Shown: positions 11,418 to 24,508 of the stretch, in pieces
How positions within the stretch are numbered: the stretch's first letter is position 1
Layout of the letters: each line of letters opens with the position of its first letter
DNA from: Telopea speciosissima
Taxonomy: Eukaryota; Streptophyta; Magnoliopsida; Proteales; Proteaceae
DNA length: 64,000 nucleotides
Reading direction: 5' to 3'
Assembly: GCF_018873765.1 (NCBI RefSeq)
Contig: NC_057924.1
Span: forward strand, 8,928,001-8,992,000
Translations under genes and position numbers: made by a program
The notes under the pieces: model-generated
Told to the model about the DNA's origin: nothing
Databases searched by the model: none
What the model saw: only the letters and a program-made list of their open reading frames with translations

Positions 11418-13438
11418 AATAGCTAACGTATCTTCCAAAAACCATTTTACAAATAAATTATAATTAATAAAAATATAAATCCTATTGTGTATATGGAAGA
11501 GGGTTCTATGAGCAAGCAGCATAAGAGAGAGACCAATGGGTTGCGATAAAATGGTATTATACATAACATGGCACCAAGGACATTTCATGTGAGGATTAGA
11601 AAGACAGACATAGAGATGGTAGCGTACCTTGCCCCAAATATAGGGAGAAAAGGTTTTGCTAGCACCGTCTCTCTCTCTCTCTTATCTCTTTCTTTACTGC
11701 CCTCCTATGTAAAAACCATTCCACCGCACCAATGAAGGTTTGGGTATGGATTAGAGGCATAACTTTAACTATTCATGCAATAACTTAACATTATTTATGA
11801 GGAAGAATAAGAGAAAAATGATTGAGAGACTTAAAATAGTAATTATCATTGATATGTCTATCGGATCCGGCCATGTATATAGTTCCGGTTTAGTGGGCTA
11901 GGCCACTGAGCAGGTTTGATGTCAATCCAGCCTGGCCCTAAGTTATATTTTGGGCCGGGTCCACAGATTGGCCCAGCCAAAAATCTCATCCCTAGTTTTA
12001 ATTATCTAAACTTTGGCCTTTAAGGAAGGTTAAGCTACTTCAAGAAATTGAATAAATCACATTTCATTACATAATGAAATGACCTTTCTATCCTTCTATG
12101 TACCAAACCATTTATCACTCATTGGTGTGCTTCTTTTGTTGTTCGTTCAGAGAACGATCTTCCAACCAAGATTTTAAATCTTGATTTCGAAGCCGGTTTC
12201 AGGTAAGCCTGAAATTGAGAAGTGCCGAATCTCATTTCGAAGTTTGGACCTTGGGCTCGATTTCAACCCTAGATTTCATTTAGGTCAGCCCCAAATCAAA
12301 ACCGAGACAACTGAAAGATTTTGGTCAGTTTCGAAATCGAACCCAAATCAAAGGATCAATGCCCTTGATAGCTCTAGAAACGTAACTTCGAAGGATTAAT
12401 AGCCTTTTGACAAACAAGTAATCATAAAAAGAGTTTAATTAAGATGAAATTATACTTGATTGGTACCCAATTGCCACCTACTAGCTTTCTTTTCTGGTGA
12501 CATTTCAATTAATTGGATGCTGGGGGTATCATATACCATAATTTGTACCCATGATTTCTTCTCTACCTAAAAAAGGAGTACCTATTATTGTTTTTAGCTA
12601 CGGTAAAGCTCACTTTGAGACACAAAAGATTCACAAATCAAAGCATATGACCCCCATGCGGCATGGGCCCAGTTACCATCTTTACTTTTGAAGGACTCCA
12701 TTCTTGTCTTCTCGACGAAGAGATCCCTTCTCAAAAGTTTAATTTCTTTCCCCCTCTCTCTCTCTCTCTCTCAAATTGAGGCACGAGTACAAGACCTCTT
12801 TAATTTTGTTGTTCTTTTATAATCCATCTTAGTAAATTTGGATTAGAATAAAATATGATAAATAACTCCATATCAACTTAATTACTATGTGTTGCCGCTG
12901 AAATCTGGAAGGATGACATGTCACTGGGAGATCTTTGCACCACTTGAAACCAAAGAAAAAAAAAGCACAAGAGAAGGATGGAGTTGGACTCCAGAGAGAT
13001 TCTCCGATGCTTAAGTCATAATTAGGGCAATAGTAGACTTTTGGAAAAATGAGAAGAGAGTGGTGAATGGCACAATATGAGATGTTGTCGAACAATTGGC
13101 TTGGAACTTATAACGAATGAGAGGTCTTGCCTAGACTGGTGAGGGGGCATACCAAAGCTGATTGGATGTAGCTAGGGGCCAGGTGCTCCCAGCTCTTTCT
13201 ATGTGTCGGTAGCACGCTCCAGCGTCTTGGATTTGCTATTTAGTTGACTTTGAATATCTGTATCGTAGAGATCCCTAGCCCTGTCACGTGTCCTTCAGTC
13301 ATAGGCATGTCATTATTAGGTATATCACTATGAAAACTTGGATATGACTTCATATACATTCTTATACTTAACATTTGAGGTGAAGAGATGCAACTGGTAT
13401 ATAAGAAGGTCTCAGTACAATTAGTCAATGTGGGGTGA
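11418..13438. other. Intergenic, degraded repeats only
   Basis: GGGCC-rich sequence around 11,870-11,990 ending ATCTCATCCCTAG looks like a decayed hAT-type element. The 12,170-12,400 stretch is a simple diverged repeat rich in TTTCGAA-like words. A CT run lies at about 12,753-12,772. No gene seen. Confidence 0.5.
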
Positions 13439-13593
13439 TTCTCTTAAGGGAGAATGTTCTCTGTGCCGCAGCGCAGGCTGTGTCCAGGCACATGAGCTTG
13501 CCATTCAGGGGGGTAGGGTGGTCTTTGTGCCCACCCCCATGTGCCTAGACGTAGCCTACGCTGTGGCACAGAGAACAACACCCCTTCTCTTAA
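13439..13593. mobile_element. Hairpin MITE with perfect 9-bp target duplication (copy 2)
   Basis: The element at 13,448-13,584 (137 bases) has the same termini and arms as copy 1 (GGGAGAATGTTCTCTGTGCC at the left, its complement at the right). It is flanked by perfect TTCTCTTAA repeats at 13,439-13,447 and 13,585-13,593. It is the best-preserved member of the family here and defines the ends. It would fold into one strong stem-loop. Confidence 0.88.
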
Positions 13594-14149
13594 TTACAAA
13601 AATCTCAGCCTCTCGACAAATTTTGTACTAAGAAGGATTGATTCCTTGGAATCCTGCTAAGATTCTCAATATGTTAACCCTCACCATGCTTACCTTTTCA
13701 GATACAGATTGTCTGCAATTAAACAAACTGATAGAGAGAGTACCAAGAGATCTCTATTTATTGGCAACCAATGCAATCTTCCATCCATTAAGGAGAACAA
13801 TTAGATTTAGGACTCTAATTTTTTCAATTAACATAATAATTATTATAAAATGGGTAGCGACTCTAATGGAGAATTAAATATTCAAACTAGTATTATAAAC
13901 ATAATTTTTTATATGTATCAATGTCCAATTAGATTGAAAATCAGCACTGTTCATGGTCTAAAACTCCCTTCTCAATCCAATCAGAGGATCAAATGGGGTA
14001 GATGAAAGGATTTTTTCTTCACCCATGATGAAGAAAAACTGGGTTTATCTTAAATGGGGCAAAAAAATGAATTTTTTTGCTGGGGGTTGAGGGTGGGTAT
14101 TAACCTGGTCCAAAGGCAACTAAATGACAAATTCTTATGTAGATATAAA

Positions 14150-14335
14150 GAGCGTATCTACTGCACAAGGCTCATACCACTACGAGGTCTAGGGAGGGTC
14201 GCAATATACGCAACCTTACCCCCCTTTGCTCTTACCAAAACAAAAAAAACCCCCTTTGCGAAGAAACTATTTCCTGACTCAAACCAATGACCAGTACTAG
14301 GACGCAATGGAACAACCTTATCGTTGGACTGAGAC
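14150..14335 (-). mobile_element. Au-type SINE, decayed
   Basis: Read on the minus strand, the body GGGTAAGGTTGCGTATATTGCGACCC, then CCTCCCTAGACC and a GTGCAGTAGATACGCTC tail, match the other Au-SINE copies. The tRNA-like head (AACGATAAGGTTGTTCCATTG) is still visible near 14,310-14,330. A short poly-A-like interruption lies inside. Confidence 0.6.
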
Positions 14336-14794
14336 CCACTCTCTCAAATTCTTATGCACATATATATGCTGTGGAAATCTGAAAGTTCAAATTTGAGCCT
14401 CAACTTCTAAAGGGCCAACAATTTCCAACCCCACAAAAGTAATATTGTTGTAAGGTTGAACCTAATACAATATATGAAAGCATCAAGGACCTGAACAAAC
14501 CAATGTGAGAATATAGCTGTGGAACACCCAACATTCCAACAAGGATCGGAAAAATAAAAAAAGGGCTGAAAATCCAACGGATTCACTTACATACCCCCCC
14601 AGCATAACGGACTCAATATAACAGGCTAGCCAGTCAGGGGCAGAGAACCAGAATCGACCCCGTCGTGAGACTTAACCCTTCTTGATATGATCTAGTCAAG
14701 TGTTTGGTTCTGCAACTATCACTGAATTCTATTTTGTTCTCATGAAAACAGGAAAAATAAACTTGCAATTATATTTGCCAAACATTGGTTGTTC

Positions 14795-15460
14795 AAGGCA
14801 TAGAAATCAAGCAGCAGTCTTGACTCTAGAGCTACTTTGCAATGCCTAGAAAGATTCTGGTAGAATCCAACTAAAAGTAGACTGAGTGTTGGAAACAACT
14901 CTAGATTACAAAGAATCTGGTGGAATCCAAGTGTTGGAATCCATTTGCCTGGTGGAATCCTACTAAAAGATTCTGGTGGAATCAAACTAAAAAGACTCTT
15001 TCCCTAGAGATTAATTGGAAAAATGATTTTCTACTATGTTTGAGGAGTACCAAGTGAAGGAATGTTTTTATCAAAAAAAAAAGAAAAAAGTGAAGGAATG
15101 TACCTAGTAATCGTAACCACTCTTTAAACATTCCAAGCCATTCCCACTAGATGACCTTTAGCAAGATAAAAACTTGAAATTGAAGAGGATATTCAGAGCT
15201 AATTTCGAAGCCCCCTTTCAGCTCATCTAAGTATTACAAGCAGCTTCCTCCTCTTAAAATGATTATGGGGGGGAGGGGGGGGGGGTTGTTTCTGAACAAT
15301 TCCTATGATGTATCCCAAGGACACCAACTTATTAATTTCCTTCATCAGATTGCTCAGAAGGCATCCAAGGGAAGATTCCAAAGCACTCTGCATCACTACA
15401 TGGATCTCATTTAAACCTTTTTATTTGCAAAAGCTACAGTTAGAATTAATTGCTAAGACC
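14795..15460 (-). pseudogene. Ghost partial duplicate of the FQR1-type gene
   Basis: Two separate blocks match the neighbouring FQR1 gene in the same order and orientation. Block one (about 14,800-14,860, GAAATCAAGCAG then CTTTGCAATGCC) matches the end of its last exon at 16,268-16,310. Block two (about 15,150-15,280, AGATGACC..GCAAGATAAAAACTTGAAA.., then CAGCTTCCTCCTCTTAAAATGA) matches its second intron at 17,220-17,335. A shorter match (AAGCTACAGTTAGAA) lies at 15,432. The blocks are about 350 bases apart here but about 950 apart in the gene, so exon 3 has been deleted. No reading frame survives. It is a decayed tandem duplicate. Confidence 0.55.
14846..14998. repeat. Imperfect tandem repeat, about 24-base unit
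   Basis: The word AAAGATTCTGGTGGAATCCAA and close variants occur about five times, with CTA or GTGTTGGAA joints. It grew next to the exon-like block of the ghost FQR1 duplicate. Non-coding. Confidence 0.55.
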
Positions 15461-16270
15461 TTATATTTTGTTGCAAAATCACAGCCCTTGTCATTGAAAA
15501 ACTGATAGAGGAGCCCTTCCCTCATTATTTGCAAAAGCTAAAGTTAGCCATCAAAAAAATTGCTCACCTGATCCACACTAACTTCAAGAGGTAAAGTTTC
15601 TAGGATCTCATCAGAAGAGGTGAGAGAGGAGCTATATGTCAGGCTCATGACCTCAGAGCCCTTCTTGGATGAAGGGGACTTCTTTTTCCAGTTTTTTTTT
15701 CCTTGTTATTCTTTGCTTCAATCTCCTAGAAACATGACCAAAATTAGCAACCGGATCCTTCCCGCTGGTTTCTAGGATATGAAACCGATTATGCATTAAA
15801 CAAATGAGTTAATACAGGAAAAGTGCAGCAAAGCTAACTGATTACCTTAAAGATGAACTCATAACTTTGTCTGTATATTTATCAAGGGCAAAGGCTGGAC
15901 ACAGCCCCGGTGAACTGTACACTAGCACCCAATGTGTATCTCTCTCTAGCCCCATTTCATTATAAAGGAGTTAGCCGAGTTTATTCCAATCTCATTGTCA
16001 CCGAAGCATGCTATAAAGAGTCCTGAATTTGCCAATCATGATACCTTGTCTTAAAGAATAATGAGGATACACAAATAATAAGCACGCTGCATAACATTTA
16101 CTAACTGGATTTGCACCCGAAGAAAACACATACAAAGCCCAGGAATTCAAAACATATTGGATGAACTCCATCTTATTTGTTTGACCACAAGGAAATAGAG
16201 ACCTGAAATTCTAAGGAAAAAAATTTTGCTCATATCGAATCTCCCACAGTGGGTTTGCAGGGTATGGAAA

Positions 16271-18862
16271 TCAAGCAGATCCCTTGAACTTCTTTGCAAT
16301 GCCGGCAAAGTACTTTCCCTGGTGGAAAGCTTGCTCCAGTTCGAGTTCAGTTGGCTGTCTAGATCCATCCCCGGCAAAAGTCCCTGCACCATAGGGGGAA
16401 CCACCTTTCACCTTCTCCATCTCAAACATTCCAGCACCGAATGTGTAACCAATGGGCACAAAGATCATCCCATGATGAACCAGCTGAGTTATGGCCGTCA
16501 ACCTGTGAAATACCCAAAAATTATTGAATTAGGTTATTCTCTCTCTCTCTCTCTTTCTAATAATCATGAAAAAAGTAGATTTAAAAAAAAAAATCTTTTG
16601 ACACAGTTCAATTGATTGTTCGGCAATTGGGATTAGGAACATACGGAGTTGTCTCTTGTCCACCACCTTGAGATCCTGTGCTGTAGAAAATCCCAGCGGG
16701 CTTGCCTGCCAGCTGCTGTGTCCTCCATAAACCTCCAGTCGAATCCATGAATGCTTTGAATTGGGCAGACATCATCCCAAACCTAGTGGGGAAGCCAAAA
16801 AGGATTCCATCAGCCTCAGCAAGGTCACTGGCTTCAATGATGGGAACATCAGTCTTTGGTGGAGCACTCATCTTCCCAAGGATATCCTCTGACAGTGTCT
16901 CAGGGACCTGTTCCATGTATCCAACAAAGGCAATCAGGTTGGTTCTGCTATAGAGAGCCACAGTATAGCATAAGGCTCTCGCTCAAGGAAAGAGTTGGAA
17001 TTCTAGATTAATGAGCTCCTACAGGTGATTTGATTTCTTCTATAATGAGTAAAAAGATTCATAAGCAGACTTAAAGGAAGTTTGCTATTCCTATGTACAT
17101 CTGTTGCCTATTATTGAATTCATGCCAGAATTGTGTTAGCTTTTTTTAAGCACATTCTACACAACATTGAGTCAAAAAACAGAGTTGGTAGTCCTAGCCA
17201 TATGCATGAGACATTATCCTAGATGGCCTCCTGCAAGACAACAACTTGAAACTAAACAGGACATTCATAACTAATCTTGTAGCCATCATTCACCAAAACC
17301 CAGGAATAAAGCAGCATCTTCCTCGTAAAATGACTATCATTTATAGAGAACTCATCCAATTTTTTTGATGGGGAAGCTACAGTTAGAAGAATTAAAAACT
17401 CAGCTTTTACATCATCCCCACAACGTTGCCAAAGCATCAAATGAAAGAGAATCCTGAATCCCTAGCTTTCCCATTACTTTCACCAAATTAATTTGCTTTC
17501 ATGTTTCAACTATGTAATAAAACACAAGAAAGAAATGGTCAACAGTCCCATGTTTATTATCATTTTTTTCCAGTGGAGAAAGAAAGAAATGGCAATGAGA
17601 CAAGCACCTACCTGCCATAGTTTGGCTTCAACACCTTCCACAGATGAAGCACCTTTCTTAATCTCTTCAGCTAGCTTCTCCACATGTCCATACATGGAAT
17701 AGTACCTGAACCAGTAATAAGATGTTTGATTACCATTATCCTGAGCTAAATAAATGGCATTTGAATGAATTAGAGAACAGTAGAATGGTAGCAATAAGAA
17801 AATGAAAAAACAGAGTCTAGTTTCCTCCTCCAAGGGTAAAAAGAGAAGCCAATCAACCAAAAATCGGCATGAACTGCTCTCTTACTTCCATTGTTCTAGT
17901 AACTTCTAGTTTCACATTGGGGAATTGGCACTTTGTTTAATTTATGAAGTTCATAGGAAGGGAAGAGGAGAGGACATAAAAGCTTGTATTAACCCTTGGG
18001 TTCATATGCTAGATTCATGTAACCCTCAAGAGATCAACCACTTAGACAAGGACCAATAGGTCCAAAAGCATCAAACAGGATTCTACTTCTCAGATGGGAG
18101 AATGACCTTTTAGCACATCTTTCTATCAGTCTTCAAATACTATACTTTTTCGAACTTCATATCTTTCTTGATTGTAGGGCAACAAATTATGACAACAGAA
18201 AAATTGAGCTCATGATCAGCAACATAAATTTTTAGAGATGGCTTATCGTGAGGAGGAAAAGTATTAAGATTTAATATGAAGCTACAGCCTAGAAGGAAGT
18301 ATTTTCTGGATAAATTAAAAATATCAAGCAAACAGAACAATTAGAGCTACAGATAAAAATCTGAAAGAGAAGAACTAACTGTTCGATCAATCTATAGAAG
18401 GGGCAAGAAAATATAAAAAGGAAGTTCAGAACATCAGGTGAAGCTGGAATTAAGGCTCTATCAGCCTGCGATTTCCATAATACTCCCAAAAATTCTGCGC
18501 GGTTAATCTCCGATTCCCCACCCATCAATGCCTGAGGCATTCAAGCAAGCCAAATTTTCAAAGAACGAAAAAATGAAAAGAAAGATTACAATTTCCAAAA
18601 GAACTAGAGTGGAAAGAATGAAAAGAAACAAAAACCCTTTACTCTTTCTTCAAGATTTTTCATACAAAGGACCAAAACATCGTCAGAAAACAGCAGATCT
18701 AACAAGTCGAAACGAAGGAAAAAGTGTTTGTAAAAACTAATGCCGAGACGAAATCGATGAAGCAAGATCATAGATAAACTAAGCGAGAGAGAGAGAGAGC
18801 AAGAGAAAGAGTGTGTGTGTATATATGGTAGGTACATACACGATGTAAATTTTGGCCGCCAT
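16271..18862 (-). CDS. FQR1: NAD(P)H dehydrogenase (quinone), FQR1 type
   Basis: Complete gene on the minus strand with four exons: 18862-18840, 17705-17612, 16907-16645 and 16502-16271, all GT-AG. The joined frame is 204 codons (203 residues plus TGA), the usual length for plant FQR1/WrbA proteins. The protein is a soluble flavodoxin-fold enzyme that binds FMN and reduces quinones to hydroquinones by two electrons, limiting semiquinone radicals; Arabidopsis FQR1 is a primary auxin-response gene. Visible motifs: FMN phosphate loop [66 protein letters not shown] and [18 protein letters not shown]. Exon 1 encodes only MAAKIYIV, so the start is fixed by the splice. Introns 1 and 2 are long (1,134 and 704 bases). 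GA repeats lie in the 5' part of intron 1. Confidence 0.94.
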
Positions 18863-19503
18863 TGAAACGCGAATCTCTGAATCAAAAAGAAGAATGTCTT
18901 TGTCTCTGGTTGCTCTGTTCTTCCTAACAAAGGCTTTTGCGAACTGAATCGATAACTGCAGGAACCAAACAGGTAACCCTTATTTATAGTTCCCTCTTAG
19001 CTGACTTTTGGATTAATGTATTGACTTTTAATCCTTGCAAATAATCCTAATTAATCGCTAATTACAGCATTAATCTCACCTGTTTTTTTCTTTTTTGGGA
19101 ATTGGAGAGCTTTACTGCGGGGGGGGGAACTCATTAATCTCACTTTTATTATTATTGACGGGTGGTCATGGCCTCCATCATCAATATTCAAACAAAGTAA
19201 AATGTCTACCAATTAAAACTTAATTTGGTTATTTTCTCCGTCTTCTCTTTCATTTTTCTACCATAAAAAAGAAAAGAAAAAGAAGGTTTGTAAGGCTCTG
19301 TGGCTCCTAAGACACACAAGAAGGTTGAAATGACTTCCCCACCCCCTCGGTGAAATGAAAAATCTTACCCCTATTAGATGCCTTTGCACACGTGCTCATT
19401 GGCCCTCGTGTTGGTGCAGGAGCTAAATAGCCTATCAGTGATCCCCTCCATTTTAGTATATAAGCCAACTAACTAAAAATTCTAGAAGTTACTGTAGTTG
19501 TAT

Positions 19504-19696
19504 TTAATATTTGGGGAAGTTATTCCTTTGGGGAAGCGTGGCCTTGCACACATGGGGGCCAATGGGAGCGCATGCGGAAGTATCAGGCGGACAATCATTT
19601 TCTCCTTTCATGGGGGCGGGACAATCATTTCACCTCCTCTATGTCTAGGTATGAACAATATGCTCTCCCCACAAGAAACATTACTCCTTAATATTT
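19504..19696. mobile_element. Hairpin-family MITE with perfect 9-bp target duplication (copy 3)
   Basis: The element at 19,513-19,687 starts GGGGAAGTTATTCC and ends GAAACATTACTCC. It carries the family centre (CACATGGGGGCC, GGCGGGACAATCATTTC). It is flanked by identical TTAATATTT at 19,504-19,512 and 19,688-19,696. The arms are more diverged than in copies 1 and 2. Confidence 0.7.
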
Positions 19697-19902
19697 ATTA
19701 GAATACTATTTTATTAGAAATATTAATTGGAGTGGGATCTAAACACTAGTTGTATGTATGGAATTTTATACGCTAGCATCTTATTGATCATCGGATCCCC
19801 CTCTACGCATCTCAGCCATGCAACCCATCCCAACTCCTAATTCTCTCCATTGTAACCCACTAGCACCACTGTATCTCTCTCTCTCTCTCTTTGAATGTTT
19901 CT

Positions 19903-22018
19903 TGTTGGATACAATGCATCCAATAGCAGGGAATTGAAACCTAAGGAAGATCACCTATCTCTGTACCAATGTCGTGTTTTCAGACGCTACAGTCCAACTC
20001 CAATGTTCTTCGATGACATTCCCCAAATATTCATCTATGGCCAACAATAAGAGGGTTGATGTTTGGCTTCTCCAGTATCGCCCAAAGTTACAAACACTGA
20101 TGGTGGTTTCTGTAAATGTGAGTTAAAGCCAAAACCCTCTTTCATACCCCCTTGGTAATTCCCTATCATCAAGGGAGTTACCTAGCATAATGGGTAACCA
20201 CCAACAACCACCTTATGCTAATGTGATGATTGGGCCACATCAGCCAACATTCTCCCACTTGGCCCATATTACCAAATGCCAAGTAAATGTATTGTGTTGC
20301 ATTTGATGTATGACCATACATGAAACGTTAGTTTCCTATACATTCTAGATGAAAACTCCAATTCTTACAAAAAAAAAAGACGAAAACTCCAATTCATGTA
20401 ATATGGTGGTTCATGTCCAATATGTTAGCCACTCTCTTCCATGTATTATAATGAGTTGTCTTTCCCACAATGAAACTTAATATAGCTAGTTCCAAACTTT
20501 AGAAAATCAACCCTAATAGTAAATTTTGAATCAACACTATGATCAACTCGAGGTACAATCTTTGATGTCATTTTATCCTTAATATGCATCTGTCATTCAA
20601 AACTTAAATTGTACAAACATAATAGATAACAAAAAAACTTAAAGTTCAGAAATCATCAACATAATACTGTAGTATTCTTGACAAAACACTAGGTAAAAAA
20701 ATTGATTCACATAAGCCTGTACGACCCACATGTCCCAGGGTTACTTTAGTGTGAGGGTCGGACTATCATTTTCTCAATACCAATGTGTTTTATCATCACA
20801 CAATGATTCCAAACAGCTTCCTTTACAACAGAGTACTTGTGTCTATACCATTTCGTAGAGCGCATATTATTAAAGGATCCTATTGTTGTGGTGTTCTTAC
20901 AGATGATTCATATTGAAGTTTTTATAGACAGAAAAACTTGGAGGTTTGTGACAAAATACCATAGCCACAATACATGACAGAGACTGTCTCATAACATGCC
21001 ACTACCTTTACTTTCATAGTAGATGATGCAATCATTGGTCACTTCACACTTTTTCAGGATACTGCTCTTCCAATGAGCATACAGATGTATCCTAAAGTAG
21101 ATTTTCATGTATCTACACATTCAACGTAGTCTAAGTCCAATTAGTCAGTCAAGTCCAAAACATCAACTGATGTGTCAACATGTGGTCCTTGGTGCTCTGA
21201 AGGTATCTCAGTACTGTCTTTGTTGTCTTTTAATATGGCATATCGAGATTCTAGTGGAATCTCCCTAAAACTCCCACTGCGAAGCCAATGTCTGACCCTG
21301 TTCATACATCAGACTGCCTATTGAAGACTCATTTTGGATACTATTCATTTCTTAACTCCTCTAAGAATGTCATCAGACACTGTCCAGACTAAGTCTGCCA
21401 CATTAATAATAGGTGCTACACTTGATGAAATGTTCCAGTATCATTTTGATATAGCCTTTTGGGTTAATCCTAAGATATTGTCAAACTAGCTTCGGTGAAT
21501 TTTATACCTAAAATACAATAGGCTACACCCGCATCCTTCATATTGAAGTTACATGTCAGGAATTGTTTCATCTTATACAATAACCTTAGATCATTAGTAG
21601 CAAAAAATATGTCATCCACATACAATATCAAAATAATGAAACATCTTCACTTGGTCTCAATGTAGATTCTCTGATACCACATGTCGAAAACATTGCATCC
21701 AATAGTAGAAGAATTGAAATCTAATGAGGATCACCTACTTCTGTTCCAACACCGTGTCTCCAGACTCTACAATCCAACTCCAGTGCTCTCCGATAACATT
21801 CCCCAAATATCCATCAATGACCAATAGTAAGAAGGTTGATGTTTGGCTTCTCCAATCTCTCCCAAAGTTACAGACAATGATGGTATTTTCTGTAAACGTA
21901 AATTGAAGCCAGAACCCCCTTTCATATCCCTTGATAACTCCCTACCATCAAGGGAGTTACCTAAAATGGGTAACCACCAACATCCACCTTATGCTGATGT
22001 GGCAATTGGGCCACATCT
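19903..22018 (-). mobile_element. Deletion-derived Ty1/copia retrotransposon relic
   Basis: Two direct repeats of about 340 bases are the LTRs: 19,903-20,242 and 21,682-22,018. On the minus strand, the right LTR is followed by a primer-binding site (TGGTATCAGA, 21,670-21,679, complementary to initiator tRNA-Met). The left LTR is preceded by the copia-type polypurine tract CCAAGTGGGAGAATG (20,248-20,262). Between them is a decayed pol remnant. Gag, protease, integrase and most of the reverse transcriptase are missing; the remaining reverse-transcriptase piece starts almost directly after the primer site. Many stops and frameshifts are present, and no target duplication is evident. Dead element. 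Confidence 0.85.
21490..21660 (-). pseudogene. Copia reverse transcriptase fragment with YVDD box
   Basis: Minus-strand translation keeps the catalytic YVDD motif (codons at 21,611-21,622), followed by a FATND segment and a MKDAG..ILGIKF segment, the order seen in Ty1/copia reverse transcriptases. Stops follow soon after. Downstream, a SIGSLMYEQ-like and an RYLQSTKDHM-like segment mark the decayed RNase H part. It is non-functional. Confidence 0.8.
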
Positions 22019-23249
22019 CCCATCCCACCCCGCCTTTGCATACCCCCTCCCGCCCTCTCTCTTTCTCCTCCCCACCGTTGCATCTACCTCCCTACCTTCT
22101 TTCTCCCCTACCCTATGGGTTGGCTCGATGATCCTATGCTAGACTATTGGTTTTAAAAATCATCTTGGTCATATCTACTAAAAAAGGAGTAGAAAGGGAG
22201 GAGAGAACCAAATGGAAACTAGAAACACAATGAGAATCATTGGCTTGGATTGAGAATAGAGCATTCAAGTCATCGATGGTATTGTCATTCTCAATTATTT
22301 AAACAGTTGGAAAAGCAAAGGAAAGGAAGATTAGGAATCTGTGTATCAAAACAGAGAGGTTAGGGCAGATTGTCACATATAGATTTTTTTGATGTATTTA
22401 TTAAAATAGATTATTTTTGTTTACTTATTTTGTAAGGAGAAAGTTTTCCTCCAACCATTGAGAATGCAATAATAAATTGTCTACATGCCTAAGGAGATTA
22501 TAAAAAACCCTACGATTGTGACTCCCTCCAAAAAAAGAGGGTGATAACAAATTTAATTTTTATAAGATTCATAATTATTTGGGTGCACAATTTTGATTAA
22601 TTGACCATTCATCTAAGTAGTGGAAGAGAGTGTGTTGTTTGATATGGACAAATGTTACATTATTTTCTAAAAAGTAGATAAGCAACCTTGCTTAAATAAT
22701 AATAAATTTAATAAAGCTTTAGAAAAATACTAAATATTGAAATTTTAGGAATTCTTAAGGACCACCATTATTAATTGTAACATTAAGTATAATTGGGGTA
22801 TTGGGTTTAGCATAATACTAATATATATATAATTTAAATCCAAAGGATGATGACGACATATAGGCATCATCAATACATCAGCCACAACCATGAGACGAAC
22901 AAAGCTGGTGTGACCTATTATACTCTGAGTTGTAAATGCAAACTGGGTCTTTGCAGAAGACTCCAATTAGATATTCCCTTTTAGAATAAAAACAAAAAAC
23001 AAAGAGGGCTTTTGTTTACCACGTGAACGAGCGCCTAATCCAAGAAGATGGCAATGAGTCAAATCTCTAAGCATTTCCGTGGGCCTTTTGAAATGTCTTT
23101 ACTTTTCTAATTCCATCAGCATGAGGTGGGCTTTGCTTATCGTAATTTCATATTCCAGATGCCCAAGCTATTCATTTCCCTGATTACCTCATAGTTTCCT
23201 ACTTAGACTAATTAATTACTGCAAAATGCTTTCTATAATTAATTTATGA
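22019..23249. other. Intergenic, no gene seen
   Basis: AT-rich sequence with no recognisable gene. The 22,020-22,120 part is C-rich and simple. Confidence 0.55.
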
Positions 23250-24064
23250 AAAAATATTCTCTGGGTGAAATGATCAGCCTATCCCCCCAATGATCGAAAT
23301 GATTGCCCCATCCCGTCCCATGTGTCCAGGCACAGCTTGTATCCTGTGCACTCTAAGGCAGAGAATATCACCCCTTATTTTTTTAGTAAAGCTTTCTATA
23401 GTTAATTAGCACATAGGACAGAGAAATTAACATAATTATGTAGGCCGTTTGCTTATCAATGTTATAGCCATATAAGCCCAAAAATTTTGGAACTACATAG
23501 AGGGGGCAGCTATTGGCCTATTGTGGTATGTTTAAAGAAGAAGGATTTAGTGCACGGTATTGGAATGGGTATCTGTGAGTTTTGAAAGACTGAATCCAGT
23601 ACCATATCCATATCAATTAGATCAGTCGTTTAACACTAAGAAAATTAACCAAATATATCAAAATCGAAAATAAAAATAAAAATTAATACTGTCCGTATTA
23701 TTTTATTTTTTATATATGAAAAATTGAAATCAAACCAATAAGTGTTTATAAACATAAATTGAAAAACTGACTAGACAGATAACTATTGATTTAAGTTTGA
23801 TCATAGTTACTCTATTCTTATTATACGAAGTGTCAAAAATATCCTTAGACTGCCCAAGAATCCCCCATCCAACTACCATAAATGTAGTGGGTGAATGAAA
23901 ATAGTCCGTTAAAGTGGAAAGACTGATGAAAGAGGACCCAGTTTGGGAGTGTAGCTCTGCACCTAGACACATCATCATATCCCGATGATGTTTTCTTGTG
24001 TCATTCTATTGATCCCGTGGCACAGGGGCACGCTCCTAGACAGAGAACTCTTTCCCTTAAAAAT
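23250..24064. mobile_element. Two decayed relatives of the hairpin MITE family
   Basis: About 23,255-23,380 holds TATTCTCTGGGTGAAATGATC at the left and GGCAGAGAATATCACCCC at the right, with CATGTGTCCAGGCACAG inside. About 23,945-24,055 holds CTCTGCACCTAGACAC and GACAGAGAACTC. Both resemble the terminal and central words of copies 1-3, but I found no clear target duplications. The sequence between them (23,400-23,940) shows no gene. Confidence 0.4.
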
Positions 24065-24508
24065 TATTCCAATTATGAGCATTCAAGTCACGTAACAAAT
24101 AATGATCATTTTCTTTAATTCCCCTAAGAAATAATTAAGAAACCAATTACTCCTATGAAATGATCTGAATCAACAATATCAACCCAAATTCTAAACATTG
24201 TTATCCTTATAAATTATAATTAAGAGGAGGATTATACTACATCACTCCTCCATCACATCCCCGTCTGCATCGTTGACTCTTGATTGGGCCTCGAGGAGGA
24301 GGAGGCATCATGTGTACTGTGTAACCTTAACGGCTTTACCATTTGTTCACGTAAAGAGTTCAATCAGATCATGCGTGGAAGTGTTCAAAATAATCCAAAC
24401 ATTAATTATCATTTATTCACCACCAAACTTACTATATATTCTATCCTTGACGTTTTGCATTCGTCACTACTTTTGTAAACCTAAGGAGGCTAAGGAGCCT
24501 TCCCGAGC

